The notes below the pieces were generated by a model, which was given only the letters and a program-made list of their open reading frames with translations, was not told the origin of the DNA and did no database searches. A DNA stretch of 64,000 nucleotides from CAMEON01 sp045531965 (lineage in GTDB: Bacteria; Bacillota; Clostridia; Oscillospirales; CAG-272): assembly GCA_045531965.1 (NCBI GenBank), contig JAZSFA010000071.1:1-64000 (forward strand), written 5' to 3'. Shown here one piece after another: positions 32,563-41,093 of this stretch. The position numbers and the translations under genes were made by a program. Position 1 is the stretch's first letter; each line of letters begins with the position of its first letter.

Positions 32563-34020
32563 ATGAAAAAAGTTTTTGTAGCAATTTTGGTTTTGTCGAT
32601 GCTTTTGTCTTTGGCAATGGTGGGTACTTCCGCTCTGTCTTCCAACGTGGATGCTTCTACCTGGTCTACTGTGGAGCTTAAAGCGTTGTACGTTCAGTCC
32701 GGGTTGGATATCTACTCGGATCTTGATGACGATTATTTCGAGTATTGGTGGGAGGATGAAGTGCCCGAGTCTGATGGCGACTGGCTTCAGGCTTGTACCA
32801 TCAATATGCGTGGCTTTGCCATGTCCACCGACGGTCGCTATCTGTACATGGGTACCCTGAACGGCGGTACCGGTATCCGCGGCGTCGTGGTTTTCGACAC
32901 ACAGAAGTGTGTGGTCACCGATCTTTACTATCACTATGACGGCGAGGAAGCCGGTCTGCCCGGTTCTCCCTACTCTTATGCCAAGGGTATCGCTGCCGAT
33001 GATCGCGGCTATGTGTACGTAGGCTTTGCTTTCTCCCAAAACTACAACCTCGTTAACCTTGGTATTGCCAAGCAGCTGGAGGACGGTACGCTGGAGGAGG
33101 TCGCGCTGGAGGCAGCCTATGAGTTTGGCGATCCCGGCGACCAGGGCGGCATCCACGTGGGTGTCAATGGTGTTGACGTGGTCAAGCTTGGCGACAACTA
33201 CTACTGCTATGTGATGGTCAACTATGATTACGATGCGCTCTACTGTTTTGACGTGACCGATCCCGCCAACCCCAAGTTGAACAAGGATTTCGGCGATAAC
33301 GGTCTCATTAACTTCAGCGACGACGCTAACCCCGTCAAGGCTGACGGCTTTACCCTCAAGGAGGGTCAATATATGGACGTTGACGATGACGGTACCATTT
33401 GGTTGGTGGTCAATGCCAACGAAGGTAAGGACGGCATTATGAAGATCGCACCCGACGGCTCTGCTTGTGCCGATGTCGTTGAGCTTTCCGGCGTATACTC
33501 TGTGGAGCATGAAGGCGGTTTCCTTCTGTGCGGTCTCAAGAGCGGTGCCTCTGTGGAGGTGTTGGATGATGCGTCCTATGAGAAGCTGGCATCCATTCCT
33601 CTGACTGCCGAGTATGGCGACCGTGTTGTACGTATGCTCGTGATCAACGACGTGCTGTTCGTCGCCGATGCCGGTTCGGATACCACCAACTTTAACGCGG
33701 TCCATGCGGGGGCGCTATCCGCTGATGGTCAGGCATTCTTGGATTCTTTGGTAGAGAATATGGCAAAGTGGGGCGAGGAAGCCACCGAAGCGCCTACCGA
33801 GGAAGCTACCGAAGCACCTGTGGATGCAACTGAAGCTCCCGTGGATGAAACAAAGACTCCTGCAGATGAGACCGAAGCGCCCACGGATGCTGCTACCAAG
33901 GCGCCCTCCAACGAGGTCACCGAGCCCGCTGTTGAGAAAGGTTGCTCTTCTGTGATGGGTGCAAGTGCCGCGCTGATCATGATGGCTGTGGCAGCTGCCT
34001 TCATTCGCAAGAAGGACTGA
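32563..34020 (+). CDS. secreted propeller-like protein with TEAP linker and C-terminal anchor
   Basis: This 485-residue exported protein was not recognised by family. It has a signal peptide (about 1-25), then a beta-rich region (about 40-400) with repeated short strands (GRYLYMGTLNGGTG, RGYVYVGFAF, DGTIWLVVNANEG) suggestive of a beta-propeller. A low-complexity linker of TEAP/VDATEAP units (about 405-455) follows. The C-terminus has a Gly-Cys-Ser-Ser motif, a hydrophobic helix and a basic tail (RKKD), much like a sorting signal but without LPXTG. It probably displays the propeller on the cell surface. A strong terminator follows. Confidence 0.72.
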   Translation: MKKVFVAILVLSMLLSLAMVGTSALSSNVDASTWSTVELKALYVQSGLDIYSDLDDDYFEYWWEDEVPESDGDWLQACTINMRGFAMSTDGRYLYMGTLNGGTGIRGVVVFDTQKCVVTDLYYHYDGEEAGLPGSPYSYAKGIAADDRGYVYVGFAFSQNYNLVNLGIAKQLEDGTLEEVALEAAYEFGDPGDQGGIHVGVNGVDVVKLGDNYYCYVMVNYDYDALYCFDVTDPANPKLNKDFGDNGLINFSDDANPVKADGFTLKEGQYMDVDDDGTIWLVVNANEGKDGIMKIAPDGSACADVVELSGVYSVEHEGGFLLCGLKSGASVEVLDDASYEKLASIPLTAEYGDRVVRMLVINDVLFVADAGSDTTNFNAVHAGALSADGQAFLDSLVENMAKWGEEATEAPTEEATEAPVDATEAPVDETKTPADETEAPTDAATKAPSNEVTEPAVEKGCSSVMGASAALIMMAVAAAFIRKKD

Positions 34021-34051
34021 TTTTTGCTTGCCAAATGTTGCATAATTATTC

Positions 34052-34091
34052 AAAACGGCGTGGAAATCTTCGGGTTTCCACGCCGTTTTTA
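34052..34091 (+). terminator. terminator after the propeller-like gene
   Basis: AAAACGGCGTGGAAA pairs perfectly with TTTCCACGCCGTTTT around an eight-base loop, followed by T. Confidence 0.9.
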
Positions 34092-34192
34092 TCGAAAAAT
34101 AAAAAAATATTTAATTCGTGTTCATAATCATGCTGTATAATGAACGATATCTATGATTGGCATGACGATTTCTCGTTCGAAAGGAACGGTAT

Positions 34193-35050
34193 ATGTATAA
34201 CAAAAAACTATTTCTTGATATGGATCTTTATAGCCTTCTCATGCTGGTAGGCGTGTTGGCTTGCCTGATCTTCATCCGCGTTCTTTCGGATCGCAGGAAG
34301 ATGCGGGCTACTTGGCAGAACCTGGTGCTGTTCAATGCCGTGTTTGCTGTGCTTTTGGGATATGGTGGTGCCGTTTTGTTCCAAGCGTTTTATAATTTCA
34401 TGGACACAGGTGTGTTCGAGATTGTGGAAAACACAGGTGCTACCTTCTATGGCGGGCTTATCGGCGGCACCGCGATGTTCATCATCATTTATTTTGTCGC
34501 CGGACATTTCTTGTTTAAAGACGGATATCACAAAACGCATTTTCGGGCTGTTTCGGATTTGGCTGTGCCTTGCATCACGGTAGCGCACGGCTTTGGACGC
34601 CTCGGCTGTCTGATGGCGGGGTGCTGTCATGGCGCGCGCACAGATGCCTGGTACGGTGTGGCTATGGACATCCCCGATGACGGCACACACGAGCTGGTCA
34701 AGGTCATTCCCGTGCAGCTGTACGAGGCGATCTTTCTGCTCGCGTTAGCAGTCCTGACCTTCATGCTCTTTATGAAAGGGAAGAAGTATCTCATGCCTGC
34801 CTATATGGTTTCTTATGGCATTTGGCGATTCATTGCCGAGTATCTCCGCGCGGATGACCGCGGTGCCACGGTGGTGGACTTCCTGTCACCCTCCCAGCTG
34901 ATCTCGGTGCTTTTGATCTCGGGTGGCTTTGTTCTGCTTGCCATCGAGCTTTATTTGGATCATAAAAAAGCAAAGACCCTTCCTGTGCCTGCCGATAAAT
35001 CCGAGGAAGACGCGCCGTCGGATGACGTGGCAGAAGAGACCGAGGTGTGA
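34193..35050 (+). CDS. lgt: prolipoprotein diacylglyceryl transferase
   Basis: Lgt adds diacylglycerol to the lipobox Cys of prolipoproteins, such as the GH28 and solute-binding lipoproteins in this window. The 285-residue membrane protein has about seven hydrophobic segments, the family signature HGFGRLGCLMAGCCHG, PVQLYEA and the loop YGIWRFIAEYLRADDRG with essential Arg. The front is somewhat divergent from classical Lgt, and the C-terminus has an acidic tail (KSEEDAPSDDVAEE). AAAGGAACG precedes the start. A TATAAT lies at 34136 but without a clear -35. Confidence 0.9.
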   Translation: MYNKKLFLDMDLYSLLMLVGVLACLIFIRVLSDRRKMRATWQNLVLFNAVFAVLLGYGGAVLFQAFYNFMDTGVFEIVENTGATFYGGLIGGTAMFIIIYFVAGHFLFKDGYHKTHFRAVSDLAVPCITVAHGFGRLGCLMAGCCHGARTDAWYGVAMDIPDDGTHELVKVIPVQLYEAIFLLALAVLTFMLFMKGKKYLMPAYMVSYGIWRFIAEYLRADDRGATVVDFLSPSQLISVLLISGGFVLLAIELYLDHKKAKTLPVPADKSEEDAPSDDVAEETEV

Positions 35051-35051
35051 T

Positions 35052-35903
35052 ATGCGGGATCCCATGTCTTCACCCGCATCCTCTCCCGATCCGACCACAA
35101 CGGCTCCAAAACGGGACGTTCCCCGTTTGGTGGCAACCGCACTGACCTTTGTGGGTGTTGGTGTTTTGCTGTATTTTGAGGTGTTCAAGCCTGTTTTATC
35201 GGAAGATCCGACGCTGCAACGGCTATACACCATGACAGCCACCCGCGGCGTTGGTGCTGTCGTGTTTCTGGCGATTCTGCTCTCTATGGGATACCGCGTA
35301 ATGAACCCGGTACGAAAACCTTTTGGGAAGGCTTTGCTGTTTTGTATCCCCGCGTTTATGGTGGTGGTGAACAATATGCCGATTTTGTCCATGATCAGCG
35401 GAGACGCGTACTTCGTTCATAGCGAACCTTGGTATCTGCTTTGGTTTGGACTGGAGTGCCTTGCCATTGGACTTTTTGAAGAAACCGCTTTTCGCGGCGT
35501 TGCGTTGCTGCTCATTGCCGAAAAGAGGCGCGACACCAAAAAGGGGCTTTTCATGAGTATTGTGCTGTCGTCGGCGGTGTTTGGTATCATCCATCTCGCC
35601 AATATTCTGGCAGGTGCCTCTCCCGGTGCTGTGTTCCTCCAGATCGGCTATTCCTTCTTGATTGGCGCGATGTGTTCGGTGGTGCTGTTCAAGACCGCCA
35701 ACATCTGGCTTTGTGTGATTTTGCACGCGGTTTATGATTTCAGCGGCAATCTGATGCCAACGTTGGGAGCCGGATCTTGGTGGGACGCGCCTACAGTGAT
35801 CATTACCGCCGTGTTGGCGGTGGCAACCACGGCGTTCTACGTGATCATGTTTATTAAAATGGATCCCAAGGAAACCGAACGCTTGTATCGGTCAAATGAG
35901 TAA
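35052..35903 (+). CDS. CPBP-family intramembrane metalloprotease
   Basis: This 283-residue multi-pass membrane protein is the second CPBP (Abi) protein of the window. Motifs are FEETAFRGV (EExxxR), FGIIHLANI (His) and ILHAVYDFSG (His and Asp). It starts one base after the lgt stop, with GAGGTG inside the lgt end as ribosome site, so it is coupled to lgt. A substrate cannot be inferred. An ATG four codons in is an alternative start. Confidence 0.86.
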   Translation: MRDPMSSPASSPDPTTTAPKRDVPRLVATALTFVGVGVLLYFEVFKPVLSEDPTLQRLYTMTATRGVGAVVFLAILLSMGYRVMNPVRKPFGKALLFCIPAFMVVVNNMPILSMISGDAYFVHSEPWYLLWFGLECLAIGLFEETAFRGVALLLIAEKRRDTKKGLFMSIVLSSAVFGIIHLANILAGASPGAVFLQIGYSFLIGAMCSVVLFKTANIWLCVILHAVYDFSGNLMPTLGAGSWWDAPTVIITAVLAVATTAFYVIMFIKMDPKETERLYRSNE

Positions 35904-35936
35904 GTATAAAATTTATCATAAAAGAAAGGCTAACCC

Positions 35937-37247
35937 ATGGAAAATCGTTACTATCAACCCGAGTTCGAAACCATGCCTCTTGAGGAGATGCGAAAACTGC
36001 AGTCCGAGAAGCTGGTCAAGCAAGTCAAGCACGTCTATGACAATGTCCCTTATTACCGAGAACTAATGGATAAAAAGGGTGTGTCTCCCGATGACATCAA
36101 GGGAATTGAAGATCTGTACAAACTGCCGTTTATTACTAAGGATGATCTGCGCGATCAATATCCCAACGGATTTCTTGCTGTTCCTCAGTCTCAATGCGTG
36201 CGTATCCAGTCTACTTCGGGTACGACGGGGCGCCGTGTGGTGGCATTCTATACCCAGCACGACGTTGATCTTTGGGAGGAATGCTGCGCTCGTGCGATTA
36301 TGGCAGTGGGCGGGACTAACGAAGACGTTTGTCAGGTCGCTTACGGTTACGGTTTATTCACAGGCGGTCCCGGTCTTAACGGCGGCTCTCATAAAGTGGG
36401 ATGCCTGACGTTGCCCATGTCCTCGGGTAATACCGAGCGTCAGATCCAGTTCATGATGGATCTGGGTGCGACCATCCTTTGCTGCACCCCTTCCTACGCC
36501 GCTTATATCGGCGAGTCTTTGAAGGAGCGTGGCTATAAGCCCGAGGATAACAAGCTGAAGGCGGGTATTTTTGGTGCTGAGCCTTGGACGGAAGAGATGC
36601 GACGCGATATCGAAAAGTCCCTTGGTATCAAGGCATATGATATTTACGGTCTGACCGAGATCAGTGGTCCCGGCGTGTCCTTCGAATGCACCGCTCAGGC
36701 AGGTATGCATATCAACGAGGACCACTTCCTCGCTGAGATCATTGATCCCGACACAGGCGAGGTTCTGCCCGAGGGCGAGAAGGGTGAGCTGGTTTTCACC
36801 TGCCTTGATAAGGAAGCCTTCCCCATGATGCGTTACCGTACCCGCGACATTTGCGTGCTGACCCGCGAAAAGTGTTCTTGCGGTCGTACCCTTGTCCGCA
36901 TGAGAAAGCCCATGGGACGTTCCGATGATATGTTGATCATTCGCGGTGTCAACGTGTTCCCCTCCCAGATCGAGACGGTTCTCTTGCAGGAGGGCTACGC
37001 CCCTAACTACTTTATCGAGGTGGATCGTGTGAACAATACCGACACGCTGGATATTTACGTTGAGTTGACAGAGGAACAGTTCTCGGACACCGTGAAAGCG
37101 GTGACCTCTGCCGAAAAGTCGCTGGCGAACGCCATTAAGACCATGCTGGGCATCAACCCCGCCGTCCATTTGGTGGCACCCAAGACCATTGCCCGTTCCG
37201 AGGGCAAGGCTGTCCGTGTCAAGGACAAGAGAAAGCTGCATGATTAA
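35937..37247 (+). CDS. paaK: phenylacetate-CoA ligase family protein
   Basis: This 436-residue adenylate-forming enzyme activates an aryl acid (phenylacetate or related) with ATP and CoA. Motifs include the P-loop STSGTTGRRVV, GAEPWTEEMR, IYGLTEISGPG and MRYRTRDIC, plus a C-terminal domain with RSDDMLIIRGVNVFPSQIE. A CxC pair (EKCSCGR) in the linker is normal for the family. AGAAAGG is eight bases before the start. In related bacteria it often accompanies indolepyruvate ferredoxin oxidoreductase and an ACT protein; here only the ACT gene is present. Confidence 0.92.
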   Translation: MENRYYQPEFETMPLEEMRKLQSEKLVKQVKHVYDNVPYYRELMDKKGVSPDDIKGIEDLYKLPFITKDDLRDQYPNGFLAVPQSQCVRIQSTSGTTGRRVVAFYTQHDVDLWEECCARAIMAVGGTNEDVCQVAYGYGLFTGGPGLNGGSHKVGCLTLPMSSGNTERQIQFMMDLGATILCCTPSYAAYIGESLKERGYKPEDNKLKAGIFGAEPWTEEMRRDIEKSLGIKAYDIYGLTEISGPGVSFECTAQAGMHINEDHFLAEIIDPDTGEVLPEGEKGELVFTCLDKEAFPMMRYRTRDICVLTREKCSCGRTLVRMRKPMGRSDDMLIIRGVNVFPSQIETVLLQEGYAPNYFIEVDRVNNTDTLDIYVELTEEQFSDTVKAVTSAEKSLANAIKTMLGINPAVHLVAPKTIARSEGKAVRVKDKRKLHD

Positions 37248-37264
37248 GGGGAGGGAGGAGTACA

Positions 37265-37318
37265 CAAGGGAAACTTTTGATAATCGTTCCCCTTGACCCC
37301 TCAAAACCTTTTAAAAAA
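37265..37318 (+). repeat. dispersed palindromic element, copy 3
   Basis: Imperfect stem CAAGGGAAAC / GTTCCCCTTG, then ACCCCTCAAAACCTTTT. It lies 18 bases after the paaK stop in the same orientation. The remaining bases to the next gene (37319-37426) hold no visible feature apart from its ribosome site. Confidence 0.7.
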
Positions 37319-37426
37319 GAGCAAGGACACTCATTAAAAGATCAAAAGCTATAGGTTTAGCGAATCCGTAGAGGAAGGAATTGCTCCTCTCGACAAAAAT
37401 CACTTCGACTGAAAGGAAATAATATC

Positions 37427-37864
37427 ATGGCAATCCGACAGATTTCCGTATTTGTACCCAACCAAAACGGCTCCCTTGAGAAATTGGTCAATATTCTGGC
37501 TGAGGCGCAGGTGGATATGCGCGCCATGGCCATTGCCGATACGATGGAATTTGGCATACTTCGCATGATCGTGAAGGGTCACGACAAGGCTTGTGAAGCT
37601 CTCCGCGGAGCCGGGTATCTTGTATCCCAGAATGAGGTTACCGCCGTCGAGATCCCCGATCAGCCCGGCGGACTGGCTCGTGTAGTCAGCGTCCTGGCAA
37701 GCCACGGTGTCAACATTGAGTATACCTACGCCTTTATGACTCGCTCTCACGGTCACGCCTGCGTGGTGTTCCGTGTAGAGGACAACGAATTGGTGGAAAA
37801 CATTTTGGCACAAAACGATATCGTCTGCCTCAAGCATATTGGCAGTGACGAGACACCCTGGTAA
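37427..37864 (+). CDS. tandem ACT-domain protein
   Basis: This 145-residue protein consists of two ACT domains (about 1-70 and 70-140): ISVFVPNQNGSLEKLVNILAE and VEIPDQPGGLARVVSVLAS (the D/N-x-P/G-G motif that binds an amino acid). Such proteins follow paaK in many Clostridia and probably sense aromatic or branched amino acids, with no catalytic domain. GAAAGGAA is nine bases before the start. A terminator follows. Confidence 0.88.
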   Translation: MAIRQISVFVPNQNGSLEKLVNILAEAQVDMRAMAIADTMEFGILRMIVKGHDKACEALRGAGYLVSQNEVTAVEIPDQPGGLARVVSVLASHGVNIEYTYAFMTRSHGHACVVFRVEDNELVENILAQNDIVCLKHIGSDETPW

Positions 37865-37874
37865 TTTGATAAAG

Positions 37875-37905
37875 GAAACCGCTCTTTCACGGGGCGGTTT
37901 TCTCT
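37875..37905 (+). terminator. terminator after the ACT gene
   Basis: AAACCGC (37876-37882) pairs with GCGGTTT (37894-37900), with TCTCTCTTT following. Confidence 0.75.
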
Positions 37906-37912
37906 CTTTACC

Positions 37913-37941
37913 TTGACAAATATCCCTGCCACGTGTATAAT
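37913..37941 (+). promoter_or_regulatory. sigma-A promoter of the 37975 gene
   Basis: TTGACA (37913-37918), 17 bases, TATAAT (37936-37941), 33 bases before the start. Confidence 0.9.
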
Positions 37942-37974
37942 ATAGATACCAATATTTCTCAAAGGAGCGTTCCC

Positions 37975-39276
37975 ATGAAGTTGTCCCTAGCCACCACCTT
38001 TACCCAAAAACTGACCTTGCCTCTGGAAAATACCCAAGCCGTAAAATTCAACCGATTCGTGCTGACTTATACCTCTTCTCACGCTTTGCGCGGAGTTATT
38101 GTTTATAAAGTGGAGGGAAGAGAAGTACAGGACCCCTTCTTCCTCGAGCCGGGTGAACATACTTTTTCTTGTGTGATCCTTGACTATTTGAAGGAAATCA
38201 ACGCAGAATTCCCTTCCGCTTTGATCTTTGATGCCATCCCCGTGATGACAGGGGCGAATCCTGATACTTATGAAAGCCCCTCCGAAGTGACATTGACCGT
38301 GGATACGGTGGATTTTGAAGTCTATCCTGTTTATAATACCGCTGATAACACCTACTACATGGAGAATTGCCGCTACAAGCTGGGTATCCGCATGAATTGG
38401 GGTGGCGGCATCAATTATATCGAGGACAATGAAAGCAAGCTCCCTGAGGTCAAGAACATCATCAATCAGTTCGACACGGGGCGACTTATCCAGCAGTCCT
38501 ACTATGGCATCGGTGCCCATGGGGACTATCAGCCCGAGGTGTTCAACAACAGCCGTTGGGTCTATAACCCCGTGCAGGGCGGTGACCAGCATAACAACCA
38601 CAGCCGCATCATTGATATCGTGGTGAAGGAGCACGCCGTATACATCAAGTCCCAGCCCCAGGACTGGTCCATGAACGGGCGCATCACCCCCAGCTATATG
38701 GAGAATACCTATACACTGGATGGCGACTATATCCGCGTGGATAACCGCTTTACTGATTTTTCGGGTTGGCTTCATCCTTGTACCGCCCAGGAAGTCCCCG
38801 CCTTCTACACGGTAAGCTGCCTGGACAGATTTACTTGGTACGGCGGTATACATCCTTGGACGGGAGACGCGCTGTCAGTGCGGACAGACCTGAAATTCTG
38901 GGGCGACCCCAAGTATGCGAGGGATTCCGCGTTCCACATTCGCGAGAGCAATACCGAGACCTGGTGTGCCTGGACCAACACCGATGCTGATTACGGCCTC
39001 GGTCTCTACGTCCCCAACACCGACTACTACACGGGCGGCCGCCATATGTACGATCATTCCCCTGACCCCATGAGTGCTTCCTGCAACTACGTCGCCCCCT
39101 TGGTGGCGGTGCAGATCAAGCCCTTTACGCCTATTGAATATAGCTATCTCATGACGGCGGGCTCGGTTTCCGAGATCCGCGAAAGATTTACCAAGGCCAA
39201 GGATTTCGCCGACAACGTATCCCTGAAGAACAACGGACGCTCCATGCGTGTCCCCGATGATTACCAAGAGCAGTAA
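37975..39276 (+). CDS. uncharacterised beta-rich protein, possibly carbohydrate-active
   Basis: This 433-residue protein was not recognised. It has no signal peptide or membrane segment. Sequence is rich in aromatic residues and short strands. It has blocks such as GIRMNWGGGINYIEDN, FDTGRLIQQSYYG and WCAWTNTDADYGLGLYVP, the style of glycan-acting beta-sandwich enzymes, and Asp/Glu in these blocks could be catalytic. It is followed, after 49 bases, by an SGNH hydrolase, which suggests they act on the same, perhaps acylated, substrate. AAAGGAG is seven bases before the start at 37975. Function is a guess. Confidence 0.7.
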   Translation: MKLSLATTFTQKLTLPLENTQAVKFNRFVLTYTSSHALRGVIVYKVEGREVQDPFFLEPGEHTFSCVILDYLKEINAEFPSALIFDAIPVMTGANPDTYESPSEVTLTVDTVDFEVYPVYNTADNTYYMENCRYKLGIRMNWGGGINYIEDNESKLPEVKNIINQFDTGRLIQQSYYGIGAHGDYQPEVFNNSRWVYNPVQGGDQHNNHSRIIDIVVKEHAVYIKSQPQDWSMNGRITPSYMENTYTLDGDYIRVDNRFTDFSGWLHPCTAQEVPAFYTVSCLDRFTWYGGIHPWTGDALSVRTDLKFWGDPKYARDSAFHIRESNTETWCAWTNTDADYGLGLYVPNTDYYTGGRHMYDHSPDPMSASCNYVAPLVAVQIKPFTPIEYSYLMTAGSVSEIRERFTKAKDFADNVSLKNNGRSMRVPDDYQEQ

Positions 39277-39325
39277 TATTTCCGGAAGTCGAGATTAAAA
39301 ATTCATCCCCGAAAGGAGAAAAATC

Positions 39326-40129
39326 ATGAACATCAACGAGCTTTATTTCAACCCCAACGAAAAGCCCCTGGACAACATCTGCCGCGACGGCGGGTTCGTC
39401 GGCATTTTCCGCACCATCGCCTGCGTGGGCGACAGCCTGTCCTCGGGCGAGTTCGAGACCCTGGACGAATCTACGGGCGTGCGCCATTACTACGATATGT
39501 TTGACTACTCCTGGGGTCAGTTCATCGGCCGTATGGCAGGGAGCAAGGTCTATAACTTCTCCCGCGGCGGCATGACCGCCTCCGAGTATTGCGACAGCTT
39601 TGCTGAGGCCATGGACTACTGGAACCCCGACAAAAAGGCGCAGGCCTACATCATCGCCCTGGGTGTCAACGATCTGATCGGTGCCCGTCAGCCCTTGGGG
39701 GAGATGTCCGACATCAACAAGGACGACCCCACACAGAACGCCAAGACCTTCACGGGTTATTACGCTCGCATCATCCAGACCTATCAGAAAATGGTGCCCG
39801 GCGCGAAATTCTTCCTGGTCACCATGCCTCACCAGGTCATGTATGAGTCCAACCCCGAAATGAGCGAGGTGGGGGATGCCCACGCCGCCCGTCTTCACGA
39901 GTTGGCCGCCTATTTCAAGGATACCTACGTGGTGGATCTCCGCGCGTACGCCCCCGCCCATGACGAGGAATTTACCAAGCGGTTCTACCTCCATGGCCAT
40001 CTCAACGCCCTGGGTTACCGCCTGACCGCCGAGCAGATCGCTTCCTACATCGACTACATCATCCGTCACAACACCGACGACTTCACCTACGTTCCCTTCG
40101 TGACCTCCGAAACGCCCATGCTGTGCTGA
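39326..40129 (+). CDS. SGNH/GDSL-family hydrolase
   Basis: This 267-residue cytoplasmic esterase-type protein has SGNH blocks in order: VGDSLSSGE (nucleophile Ser), SRGGMTA (Gly), LGVNDLIG (Asn) and the C-terminal HGHLNALGY (His). Enzymes of this type remove acetyl or other acyl groups from sugars or lipids. Codons are notably rich in C/G third positions compared with the gene before it. GAAAGGAG is nine bases before the start. Together with the preceding gene it probably forms one transcription unit. Confidence 0.87.
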   Translation: MNINELYFNPNEKPLDNICRDGGFVGIFRTIACVGDSLSSGEFETLDESTGVRHYYDMFDYSWGQFIGRMAGSKVYNFSRGGMTASEYCDSFAEAMDYWNPDKKAQAYIIALGVNDLIGARQPLGEMSDINKDDPTQNAKTFTGYYARIIQTYQKMVPGAKFFLVTMPHQVMYESNPEMSEVGDAHAARLHELAAYFKDTYVVDLRAYAPAHDEEFTKRFYLHGHLNALGYRLTAEQIASYIDYIIRHNTDDFTYVPFVTSETPMLC

Positions 40130-40232
40130 AAAAATTTTAATATTTTCGCCTTTCCTGTAAGATTTGGCCTCTTTTTGGTGCCTATATAAGTGAAGGGGTG
40201 TTTGTGCCCACACGCAAGAAAGGAGTATATTT

Positions 40233-40922
40233 ATGAAAGCTAAGATCGCGATCATTGTTTTGTCGGTGCTGTTGGCGTTGTCCATCCTTGCCTCGGTAGG
40301 GCTGTGCTTGTATCTGCCTTACCGTGCTGTTCACAACGCCGAACGGGTGTGGGATGAGTATCTGTTTTCTTGTGAATTCAGTGGCTATGATCCTGATTAC
40401 CATTATACGGGCTCCGGTGCTCACACGACCCTGCGCTGTATGCACAGCGAATCCTTCGACCTTCCCCCCGAGAAAGAACTTGAGCAAGGACGGTACGGAT
40501 CAAGCGGGGAATACTTCTACGATCTTTTGATCTATCACGACGGAAGCGGTACCATCATCAAAAAGCAATATTTTCAAGTGGTTGTTGAGGTTCAACCCGG
40601 CGCAGAATGGAGATCGGGCATGGAGTTGATCGAGGAGGTCGAGATTCCCTTGACAGCCGAGGAAGTGCAGAGTGTTTTAGAGGTTGTGGACGAATGTCAT
40701 TTTGATTATGTGCCTACCCATGTCCCCGAGCTGTATTCCATGATGGACGGTCGCTATACCACCGTGATCATTGACGACGGCCTTGGCGATGTTCATATGA
40801 TTGCGGCTTACAACGCGGAGGAAGGCGATGCGGTCTATGACATTCGCATGGCCATCGAGGCGTTGATCGAGGCACATGACGGTGGCCGCCTCCCAAAGCC
40901 TCCGAAGTATTCCGAAAACTGA
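40233..40922 (+). CDS. uncharacterised membrane-anchored protein
   Basis: This 229-residue protein was not recognised. One N-terminal hydrophobic segment (about 5-30) should anchor it, with the rest outside: an acidic, beta-rich domain of about 190 residues with VVVEVQPGAEWRSG and a helix near the end (IRMAIEALIEAHDGG). It has a few Cys (CEFSG, LRCMHSE) that could pair. GAAAGGAG is nine bases before the start. No clear promoter was found in the 103-base gap before it. Confidence 0.7.
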   Translation: MKAKIAIIVLSVLLALSILASVGLCLYLPYRAVHNAERVWDEYLFSCEFSGYDPDYHYTGSGAHTTLRCMHSESFDLPPEKELEQGRYGSSGEYFYDLLIYHDGSGTIIKKQYFQVVVEVQPGAEWRSGMELIEEVEIPLTAEEVQSVLEVVDECHFDYVPTHVPELYSMMDGRYTTVIIDDGLGDVHMIAAYNAEEGDAVYDIRMAIEALIEAHDGGRLPKPPKYSEN

Positions 40923-41005
40923 AAGATTCTGTGTCAATCTGCATAATACCAAGATGGCGCTCTTGTGTTTTCCGCTGAAAATGCGCGGAAGGGCAAGGGT
41001 GCCTC

Positions 41006-41034
41006 TTGACTTCATACAACTTTTGGTTTATAAT
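41006..41034 (+). promoter_or_regulatory. sigma-A promoter of the second solute-binding lipoprotein gene
   Basis: TTGACT (41006-41011), 17 bases, TATAAT (41029-41034), 60 bases before the start. Confidence 0.84.
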
Positions 41035-41093
41035 ATTCTTGATAAGGTGTATCCGGAGAGATTCACCTGAAATTTAGAGAGGAAAGAAAGATA

